A DNA stretch of 5,048 nucleotides from Phycisphaerae bacterium (GTDB lineage Bacteria; Planctomycetota; Phycisphaerae; Sedimentisphaerales; Anaerobacaceae): contig DAOUVA010000363.1 of NCBI GenBank assembly GCA_030667885.1, positions 1-5,048 of the forward strand. Direction: 5' to 3'. Positions 1 to 5,048 of this stretch are shown piece by piece. Both the position numbers and the translations under genes were made by a program. Numbering within the stretch: the first letter of the stretch is position 1; every line of letters starts with the position of its first letter. A model generated the notes under the pieces. That model saw only the letters and a program-made list of their open reading frames with translations. It was not told the origin of the DNA and did not search any database.

Positions 1-351
1 ACCCCCAACGGCATAATCGGCTCACCCGACGGCAAACTGCTTTACGTTGCCGATCTCGGTGACAGAAAAACTTATGTATATGAAATAGAGAAAAACGGCA
101 AACTCTCGAACAAAAAACTTTTCTGCTCGATGGGCTCCGACGGCATGACCATTGACAACGAGGGCAACATTTACCTTACCGGCAGGGGGGTCACGGTCTT
201 TAATCCGGCCGGCGAAAAAATCGAACATATCGACATCGACGCAGGCTGGACCGCAAACGTATGCTTCGGCGGCGCTGACAGGCACACGCTCTTCATCACC
301 GCTCAGACCTCGTTCTACTCGCTTCAGATGCGTGTCAAAGGCGTGCAGTAA
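1..351 (+). CDS. SMP-30/gluconolactonase-like beta-propeller, C-terminal part (5' truncated)
   Basis: An open frame runs from the first base to a TAA at 349-351, giving 116 visible residues; the start lies upstream of the window. The opening TPNGI...SPDGKLLYVAD is the classic SMP-30/gluconolactonase/LRE repeat, in which the Asn of PNG (visible residue 3) is a metal ligand. SDGMTIDNEGNIYLT follows at residues 46-60, whose first Asp (47) matches the second conserved metal-binding Asp of the family. The end, with NVCFGG near 86-91 and TLFITA at 96-101, is the usual last blade. Known members are divalent-metal lactonases that hydrolyse sugar lactones, but many homologues in environmental bacteria have no assigned substrate. 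Export cannot be judged because the N-terminus is missing. It lies 86 bases upstream of the sialidase-like gene, on the same strand. Fold assignment is firm; the exact reaction is not. Confidence -1.
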   Translation, partial: TPNGIIGSPDGKLLYVADLGDRKTYVYEIEKNGKLSNKKLFCSMGSDGMTIDNEGNIYLTGRGVTVFNPAGEKIEHIDIDAGWTANVCFGGADRHTLFITAQTSFYSLQMRVKGVQ

Positions 352-353
352 TA

Positions 354-375
354 TATTGGTTCTCCAGAACTAATT
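354..375. repeat. 22-base imperfect palindrome after the SMP-30-like gene
   Basis: Starting three bases past the stop codon, ten bases on each side of a central CC are complementary, with one G-T mismatch (358/371). The core is GTTCT-CC-AGAAC at 359-370. As RNA it could fold into a hairpin, but the strict loop is only two bases and the outer half is AT-rich. No T-run follows, so it is not a convincing intrinsic terminator. It could be a dimeric-regulator operator or an mRNA-end hairpin. The symmetry is seen directly; the function is not. Confidence -1.
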
Positions 376-425
376 AAAATATAGCTGCTAATTATTTTGC
401 AGTGCCTCGTCAAGGTCGAAAAAGC

Positions 426-429
426 GAAG
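426..429 (+). promoter_or_regulatory. Weak ribosome binding site deciding the ATG start at 438
   Basis: GAAG lies eight bases before the ATG at 438. It is a weak Shine-Dalgarno match, but it is better than anything before the in-frame GTG at 402, which is preceded by AT-rich sequence only. Starting at 438 also places the hydrophobic signal peptide right at the N-terminus. Confidence -1.
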
Positions 430-437
430 TGATTCGA

Positions 438-1469
438 ATGACAAAAAACATATTTGTTCTAACCTTAGTATTTGTCTTTTGCACCTCGTTAAGTTTCTCC
501 GCCGTTCCGTTGACAGTGGAAGTAATCGAGGTCAAAAAGATTTGGGACAAAGCCCCTCATAGCGCATTTACAGACCTCGTCCGCTGGAATGATACGTTTT
601 ACTGCGCTTTTCGCGTGGGCAGGGGACACGTCTCAACAGACGGCAAAATCCGCATACTCGAATCGAAGGATGCAAATCTCTGGCACTCGGCGGCCCTTAT
701 TGCTCTAAAAGACTTCGACCTCCGCGATGCGCACCTGTCCGTAACACCGGACAACCGATTAATGCTGCTCGGAGGCATCGCCCCGCGAAAAAAGGACAAT
801 CAATCCGCCCCAACCGGCACATTCGTCAGTTTTTCACATGATGGCAAACAATGGACCACGCCTCAAATCGTAGTCCAGCCCGGACGATGGCTCTGGTGCG
901 TCAGCTGGTACAAAGGAAAGGCTTACGGCGTCTCCTACACCGCCGGAAAAGGTCAGCCCTATCTTGAACTGCTCACCAGCACCGATGGGATTAATTACGA
1001 GCAGCATGTACCAAAACTTTTCGAGCAGGGCTATCCGAATGAAGTGACACTGCGTTTTGATACCGACGGCACTTGTTATGCCATTGTCCGACGTGACCGT
1101 CACGGCACAGATCCAAGCACCGCCTTGTTGGGTATAAGCAAACCAAATTATAAGCAGTGGCAATTCAAAGACCTCGGCCCGGATTTCAACGGTTTCGGCG
1201 GCCCTAATCTCATAAAAATCCCAGGCGGACACTGGCTTGCCGCAGGCCGAATGCACCAGGGCGGCTCGCATACTGCCCTGACATACATCGATGTCAAAAA
1301 CGGCACTATGACCAAACTGGCAAAACTCCCCAGCGGCGGCGATACAAGTTATCCCGGCCTTCTCTGGCACAACGATATGCTTTACGTCAGTTACTACTCC
1401 GGCCACGAAGGCAAAACCAGCATCTACCTCGCAAAAGTAAAAATAAAAACCAGTAACACAGAAAAATAA
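438..1469 (+). CDS. Exported sialidase-like (BNR/Asp-box) beta-propeller protein
   Basis: From ATG 438 this is 343 residues. Residues 1-22 form a Sec signal peptide: one Lys, a hydrophobic stretch, then SFSA before VP. The mature part shows Asp-box-like turns of the S-x-D-x-x-x-W type at about 76-82 (SKDANLW), 133-139 (SHDGKQW) and 181-187 (STDGINY), which mark a six-bladed sialidase propeller. Candidate active-site residues by analogy with sialidases are Arg59 (CAFR), Asp97 (DLRDAH), Glu202 (PNE), Arg218/219 (AIVRR), Arg271 (AAGR) and Tyr305 (DTSYPG), followed by VSYYSGHEGKTSIYLAKV at the end. This order matches the Arg triad, Glu and Tyr nucleophile layout, but I matched it by eye. Classical members release sialic acid; related propellers act on other acidic sugars or are uncharacterised, so 'sialidase' names a fold here, not a proven substrate. 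It likely works in the periplasm or outside the cell. An upstream GTG (402) would add 12 residues and has no ribosome site. Confidence -1.
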   Translation: MTKNIFVLTLVFVFCTSLSFSAVPLTVEVIEVKKIWDKAPHSAFTDLVRWNDTFYCAFRVGRGHVSTDGKIRILESKDANLWHSAALIALKDFDLRDAHLSVTPDNRLMLLGGIAPRKKDNQSAPTGTFVSFSHDGKQWTTPQIVVQPGRWLWCVSWYKGKAYGVSYTAGKGQPYLELLTSTDGINYEQHVPKLFEQGYPNEVTLRFDTDGTCYAIVRRDRHGTDPSTALLGISKPNYKQWQFKDLGPDFNGFGGPNLIKIPGGHWLAAGRMHQGGSHTALTYIDVKNGTMTKLAKLPSGGDTSYPGLLWHNDMLYVSYYSGHEGKTSIYLAKVKIKTSNTEK

Positions 1470-1486
1470 CAAATAGCAGTAATCTT

Positions 1487-1501
1487 AATTCTAATAGAAT
1501 T
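1487..1501. repeat. Short perfect inverted repeat before the M19 gene
   Basis: AATTCT (1487-1492) and AGAATT (1496-1501) are perfect complements around a three-base AAT centre, 18 bases after the sialidase-like stop codon. It shares the TTCT...AGAA core with the palindrome at 354-375. No T-run follows, so a terminator is unlikely. AT-rich symmetry of this size can arise by chance, so function is uncertain. Confidence -1.
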
Positions 1502-1543
1502 CCGAACTTTGGTTGCGAAGTAGAAGGCAAATCTCAAAAACGA

Positions 1544-1549
1544 GAGGAG
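1544..1549 (+). promoter_or_regulatory. Ribosome binding site of the M19 gene
   Basis: GAGGAG lies eight bases before the ATG at 1558, a near-ideal Shine-Dalgarno match and spacing. It fixes the start at 1558 rather than at the in-frame TTG (1513), which would place this site inside the coding region, or the ATG at 1573, from which it is 23 bases away. Confidence -1.
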
Positions 1550-1557
1550 ATTTAATT

Positions 1558-2913
1558 ATGCGAGCCGAAATAATGAATCGCCGGCAATTTTTAACAGCCT
1601 CTGCGGGAATATCTATAGCCGCATGTATGGAAAGCCGGGCAGACTCAAACCTTTTAGCACCTGCCATCTCACATGAAGACGAATCAGAAAGGAAAAAGAG
1701 GATTGAGACCAATCAGCAGATTCAAAGGGCTCGCCAGACAGCTTTGAACATTCTCAAACCGAGTAAGAAAGACCTGGAGCACGGCCTGGAACTACATGCG
1801 AATTCGGTTGTTGTCGAATCGTACGGTTTTTCCCCCCGTTCGGCCGTAGATGGTGACAAAATAAAAGCCGCCATCGAAGATGGTGCCTCGGAAATCGAAC
1901 TTAAGGATACCATAGAGGACATGATGATGACCAGATGCGTCACCGATGCCGCTGAGCGTCGGGAATATATGGACGCATGGCAGGCGGCTGGTGTTACATG
2001 CATCCTTCAAAACGCCGGGGAGGAGGGAATGGCTGTCAGTTGGCTGCTGAAACGCCTGGCGAGATTTACTTACGTCACGGATATGATGAGCAACTTTGTT
2101 TACAAAGCGGCTGCACCTGATGATATTGTTGCTGCCAAAAAACAGAATAAACACTGTCTTTATTTCAGCGGAAACGGTGTGCCGATTCCGCAGGACTGGA
2201 TATCGGTCGAAGAAGAATTAAGATTCATCCGGGTCTTTTTCCAGTTGGGTGTCCGCATGATGCACCTGACCTACAATCGGCGTAACGTAATTGGTGATGG
2301 TTGCGGAGAGCCATCCGATGGAGGATTGAGCGATTTTGGTCGCGCAGTCGTTGCAGAAATGAATCGGCTGGGCCTGATTGTGGACGTGGCGCACTGCGGA
2401 TGGCAAACCAGCCTCGAAGCCGCCGAAATATCTAATCGCCCGATTGTCGCCAGCCACACCACCTGTGCCGCACTTCACGAACATATTCGCAGTAAGCCGT
2501 ACAATGTTATCCGCGCCATTGTCGATAAAGGTGGGCTGATTGGCATTTGTTGTATCCCGAGCTTTCTCGGCGGAAAAGGTGACATCGCCAAAATGATGCA
2601 GCATATCAAATATGTAGTGAAGACCTTCGGTGCCGACCACGTCGCCATCGGTACGGATGTCGCCTATTCCTCACGAAATTCGGACAAGGAGTATAAAAAA
2701 ATCCCGAACCGGAGGAAGACCAGAAAAGCATGGGAAAGCCTTTGGCCGGAAGGTTCACTTACCACAGGACCGCGGGAAAGTCGGCTTAGTATGGCCTGGA
2801 CAAATTGGCCGCTGTTTACCGTAGGCCTTGTCCAGCTTGGTCTTTCCGACTCGGACATTCAGAAGATTCTCGGCGGCAATGTACTTCGTGTGGCCCGTGA
2901 CGTATTAACTTAA
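1558..2913 (+). CDS. M19 membrane-dipeptidase family protein, Tat-exported, atypical metal site
   Basis: This protein has 451 residues from ATG 1558. The N-terminus has a twin-arginine motif, NRRQFLT (residues 7-13), a short hydrophobic stretch and then IAAC with Cys23, which fits a lipobox, so it is probably a Tat-exported lipoprotein. M19 family features are clear: LGVRMMHLTYNRRN (about 230-243), GLSDFGRAVVAEMNRLGLIVDVAH (256-279), ASHTTC (298-303), IGTD (364-367) and the C-terminal KILGGNVLRVAR. Known M19 enzymes are binuclear-zinc hydrolases of dipeptides and some related amides. His279 and His300 match the second zinc site and Asp367 the catalytic Asp. The usual N-terminal D-x-H-x-D segment reads VESYGF (86-91), so Tyr89 and Phe91 replace His and Asp. 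The bridging-Glu segment (normally EGG) reads SGN (204-206). The substrate is therefore uncertain; it may be a mononuclear or altered enzyme. Leucine codons differ from the next gene (few CTC). It lies 88 bases after the sialidase-like gene and 52 before the ceramidase-like gene. Confidence -1.
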   Translation: MRAEIMNRRQFLTASAGISIAACMESRADSNLLAPAISHEDESERKKRIETNQQIQRARQTALNILKPSKKDLEHGLELHANSVVVESYGFSPRSAVDGDKIKAAIEDGASEIELKDTIEDMMMTRCVTDAAERREYMDAWQAAGVTCILQNAGEEGMAVSWLLKRLARFTYVTDMMSNFVYKAAAPDDIVAAKKQNKHCLYFSGNGVPIPQDWISVEEELRFIRVFFQLGVRMMHLTYNRRNVIGDGCGEPSDGGLSDFGRAVVAEMNRLGLIVDVAHCGWQTSLEAAEISNRPIVASHTTCAALHEHIRSKPYNVIRAIVDKGGLIGICCIPSFLGGKGDIAKMMQHIKYVVKTFGADHVAIGTDVAYSSRNSDKEYKKIPNRRKTRKAWESLWPEGSLTTGPRESRLSMAWTNWPLFTVGLVQLGLSDSDIQKILGGNVLRVARDVLT

Positions 2914-2953
2914 ATGAGGACAAAATTGTATAAATCATAAGTCAGACAAGCAA

Positions 2954-2959
2954 AAGGAG
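2954..2959 (+). promoter_or_regulatory. Ribosome binding site supporting a GTG start
   Basis: AAGGAG lies six bases before the GTG at 2966. The strong match and good spacing, plus a signal peptide beginning immediately after, justify GTG as the start. The next in-frame ATG (2990, residue 9) lies at the edge of the hydrophobic segment and would remove the positively charged n-region. Confidence -1.
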
Positions 2960-2965
2960 ATACAA

Positions 2966-4255
2966 GTGAACAGAAAACAGCATAATTTTATGCCGGTATT
3001 TATGGCCGTTATTATAGTATTCGTCTGTTTAGTGTATTCCACGGCAGCTCGTGCCGAGTTCCGTGCCGCCATTGCCGTACGCGATGTCACCCCCAACCCG
3101 CTCCTGCCCGTCTCGGGCGGCGTCGGACCTTCGAAACCCACAACTCGGACATTCGGCCGGCTTACAGTCCGCGCCATGGTCATCGAAAACAGCGGAACCC
3201 GCGTGGCAATTTGCAGCACCGACTTCCTCGGCTTCCCCGGCGTCCTCTGCGACAAAGTACGTGCTAAAGTCCCATCCATCGGACCGCAGAATATCCTCAT
3301 CGGAGCCACCCACACCCATAGCGCCCCGGACTGTTACGGCTTTCCCGATAGAACCGGCAAATCAGCTCTCGACCTTGAGTACGTAAATCATGTATGCGAA
3401 AAACTGGCCGACGCAATTAACGAGGCAATCGGCAAGCTCCAGCCCGCAAAAATCAAAATTGCTACCGGTAACGCCAGAGGAAAAATCGCATACAACTATT
3501 ACGCCGAGAAGTTATACGACCCGCGCTGCGATGTGATTCAGGCCCTTGATACCAAAGGCAAACCTTTCATAACTCTCGTCAATTACGCCTGTCACCCCGA
3601 AGTAATCGGCTCCGACCAGGGAATCCTTTCCCCTGACTTCGTCGGCCCCCTTTACGACCGAATCAAAGCACGCGGCGGGGGCACCGGAATTTTCATGAAC
3701 GGCGCGATAGGAGGAATGGTAACCGCTGACTGCCGCGGCTCAGACGGCAAAGACATCCGGAGATGGGACGAGTGCATCCGCATCGGACACCTCCTTGCCG
3801 ACGAATCTCTCCGCATAGTCTCTGATGCCCGCGTACTTTCCAATCCCCATATGTATTGTGCAAATACAAAAATCGTTTTTCCCGTAGATTCCGAAATGCT
3901 CCGTGCCGTTGTCCAGGCATCCCCGTTGGGCTTTGAACTGCTGGACAGCCATAATATTTCCACACAGGTAAACGTCGTAAACATCGCCAATGCACAAATC
4001 CTTACCATCCCAGGCGAAGCCCTACCAAACATCGGATACTATCTCAAGCGAAAGATGCACGGCAGCCACAATTTCCTCTTCGGCCTGACCAACGACGCCT
4101 TCGGCTATATTCTCACAAAGGAGGATTGGGACAGCTTCGAAAGATACGACTATATCACCCGAACCTGCCTGGGCGAAATGACCGGCGAGATTTTTAATAA
4201 TGAAGCACTCAAGTTTATCGATCACTGCCCCCGTCCGATACGTTTTGCTGATTAA
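2966..4255 (+). CDS. Neutral/alkaline ceramidase-family protein (N-terminal domain type), Sec-exported
   Basis: This protein has 429 residues from a GTG start. Residues 1-30 are a Sec signal peptide: Arg-Lys n-region, hydrophobic core about 9-25, and cleavage after AARA. The mature protein begins FRAAIAVRDVTPNP, a typical opening of this family. Zinc-ligand motifs are all present: ATHTHSAPD with His116/His118, NYACHPE with His210, IPGE with Glu351 and AFGY with Tyr381, matching the His-His-Glu-Tyr set of bacterial neutral ceramidase. LSPDF at 221-225 and GAIGG at 246-250 align with the core of the domain. However, the GDxSPN motif that carries the catalytic Ser in true ceramidases reads GGMVTA (249-254), so Val252 sits at the Ser position. 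At 429 residues it also lacks the extra C-terminal domain of full-length ceramidases (over 600 residues). It is probably a periplasmic metal-dependent amidase or esterase of unknown substrate. It lies 38 bases before the DUF362 gene, as in an operon. Confidence -1.
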   Translation: MNRKQHNFMPVFMAVIIVFVCLVYSTAARAEFRAAIAVRDVTPNPLLPVSGGVGPSKPTTRTFGRLTVRAMVIENSGTRVAICSTDFLGFPGVLCDKVRAKVPSIGPQNILIGATHTHSAPDCYGFPDRTGKSALDLEYVNHVCEKLADAINEAIGKLQPAKIKIATGNARGKIAYNYYAEKLYDPRCDVIQALDTKGKPFITLVNYACHPEVIGSDQGILSPDFVGPLYDRIKARGGGTGIFMNGAIGGMVTADCRGSDGKDIRRWDECIRIGHLLADESLRIVSDARVLSNPHMYCANTKIVFPVDSEMLRAVVQASPLGFELLDSHNISTQVNVVNIANAQILTIPGEALPNIGYYLKRKMHGSHNFLFGLTNDAFGYILTKEDWDSFERYDYITRTCLGEMTGEIFNNEALKFIDHCPRPIRFAD

Positions 4256-4281
4256 CGAGGATTTGCAAGCATAAATTCCGA

Positions 4282-4286
4282 AAGGA
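4282..4286 (+). promoter_or_regulatory. Ribosome binding site of the DUF362 gene
   Basis: AAGGA lies seven bases before the ATG at 4294, fixing that start. It sits in a 38-base gap, with no sign of a terminator or promoter between the two genes. Confidence -1.
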
Positions 4287-4293
4287 TACAGAT

Positions 4294-5048
4294 ATGGAAA
4301 TCAACGAAAAACACCTCAACCGTCGCGATATCTTAAAAGGCTTTGGATTAGGCGCCGTCGGCCTTACCCTCGGCGGAAAATACTTCGGTCCCGCCCTCAG
4401 CAATGCCGCCCCGGGGAGCCCATGGGTCAAAAAGAACGGCATATTCACCACCGCAGGCCCCGCTAAAGTCGCCCTGATAAAAGGCAACGATCGCAGGGAC
4501 ATCGTATATCAGGCGCTGAAGAAAATCGAAGATGATGTCATCGCTTCTATAGGCGATAAAAAGAAGATTCTCATAAAGCCGAACTTCGTAATCACATCTC
4601 GCCAGCTCGCCGCCACTCACGTCGATGCGATAAGAGGAATCCTGGATTTCCTGAAGCCCCACTTCAAACATCAGATTATTATTGGCGAATCCACAATCTC
4701 ACGTGAAGGCACATTCGATGGATATAAAAACTACGGCTATATGCCGCTGGAGAAGGAATACAACGTCAAGCTCCTTGACCTCAACCACGAGCCCTGGCAA
4801 TACCGTTATGTCTTCGGCAAAGGTCACCGCCCGACGCCTATCCGCATTATCTCGACCTTCCTGGATCCCGATTTATACATAATCTCCGCGGCCAAAATGA
4901 AGACCCACGACCGAGTTGTCACAACCCTGTCACTGAAAAACATTTTGCTCGGCGCACCCCTTAACGACTACAAGACAAACGATAAATGGCTTACACACTC
5001 CGACTACAATTTCTCGCGTGAGGCCATCATTCACTATAACCTGTTCCA
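4294..5048 (+). CDS. DUF362 domain protein with Tat signal, N-terminal part (3' truncated)
   Basis: The frame is open from ATG 4294 to the window end, giving 251 complete codons and a partial one. The N-terminus LNRRDILKGFG (residues 8-18) is a twin-arginine motif followed by a hydrophobic Gly/Leu stretch, with a likely cleavage near SNAAP (36-40). The mature part matches DUF362: AKVALIKGND near 57-66, KKILIKPNFV near 90-99, GESTI near 130, RPTPIRI (179-185), then DPDLYIISAAKMKTHDRV and LSLKNILLGAP, the most conserved stretch of the family. DUF362 has no settled function; some members are fused to ferredoxin-like domains, but no Cys cluster is visible in the part present here. Tat export suggests it folds, perhaps with a cofactor, before transport. 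Its tight spacing behind the ceramidase-like gene suggests co-transcription. The family call is firm; the role is unknown. Confidence -1.
   Translation, partial: MEINEKHLNRRDILKGFGLGAVGLTLGGKYFGPALSNAAPGSPWVKKNGIFTTAGPAKVALIKGNDRRDIVYQALKKIEDDVIASIGDKKKILIKPNFVITSRQLAATHVDAIRGILDFLKPHFKHQIIIGESTISREGTFDGYKNYGYMPLEKEYNVKLLDLNHEPWQYRYVFGKGHRPTPIRIISTFLDPDLYIISAAKMKTHDRVVTTLSLKNILLGAPLNDYKTNDKWLTHSDYNFSREAIIHYNLF

Noticed and set aside
356..385. Possible promoter TTGGTT / TATAGC with 18-base spacing
   Set aside because: The -35 box matches only three of six consensus bases and the -10 box four of six, and it overlaps the palindrome; the support is too weak to annotate.
402..437. GTG at 402 as start of the sialidase-like gene
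   Set aside because: No Shine-Dalgarno sequence precedes it, and it would put 12 polar residues before the signal peptide; ATG 438 fits better.
834..1472. A 212-codon antisense open frame opposite the sialidase-like gene
   Set aside because: It overlaps a well-supported gene completely, shows no recognisable domain and no ribosome site, and reads like a shadow of the opposite strand.
1513..1557. TTG at 1513 as start of the M19 gene
   Set aside because: It would place the strong GAGGAG ribosome site inside the coding region, and no ribosome site precedes the TTG at a usable distance.
2914..2940. Eight-codon open frame (MRTKLYKS) one base after the M19 stop codon
   Set aside because: It has no clear ribosome site of its own and is short enough to occur by chance; there is no evidence that it is translated.
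438..4255. Reading the sialidase-like plus ceramidase-like pair as a ganglioside-degrading pathway
   Set aside because: The ceramidase-like protein lacks the catalytic Ser motif and the sialidase motifs are degenerate, so the family names do not support that substrate.
1..5048. CRISPR arrays, tRNA or rRNA genes, transposons, phage or toxin-antitoxin features
   Set aside because: Reading the gaps and both strands showed no repeated spacer pattern, tRNA cloverleaf, transposase-like protein or paired small genes.

Overview
The window holds five co-directional protein genes on the plus strand, two of them cut by the window edges, with gaps of 38 to 88 bases and no gene-free stretch over 300 bases. 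Moderate GC content, Tat- and Sec-exported enzymes, and this protein set (SMP-30-like, sialidase-like, M19 dipeptidase-like, neutral-ceramidase-like, DUF362) fit a planctomycete, perhaps of the Phycisphaerae/Sedimentisphaerales type, or a related PVC-group bacterium. That assignment is an inference from protein style; no taxonomic marker gene is present.

Layout: 1-351 is the C-terminal part of an SMP-30/gluconolactonase-type beta-propeller. 438-1469 is a Sec-exported sialidase-like (BNR/Asp-box) beta-propeller. 1558-2913 is a Tat-exported, possibly lipid-anchored member of the M19 membrane-dipeptidase family. 2966-4255 is a Sec-exported protein of the neutral/alkaline ceramidase family with a GTG start. 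4294 to the end is the N-terminal two thirds or so of a Tat-exported DUF362 protein. Shine-Dalgarno sequences are clear for the last three genes and weak for the sialidase-like gene. The first two gaps each carry a short palindrome with a TTCT...AGAA core.

How the genes may work together: four of the five products carry an export signal (the N-terminus of the first is not visible), so this looks like a periplasmic or envelope catabolic operon acting on a complex substrate such as a glycan, glycoconjugate or acylated/amide-linked compound. The substrate cannot be read from the sequence. The main oddity is that two of the enzymes keep their family fold but depart from the textbook active site. 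The M19 protein seems to lack the three ligands of one zinc site (His/Asp near the N-terminus and the bridging Glu) while keeping the second-site histidines. The ceramidase-like protein keeps all its zinc ligands but lacks the Ser of the GDxSPN motif. These suggest re-purposed chemistries within one gene cluster. I see no CRISPR array, RNA gene, transposon or phage feature.
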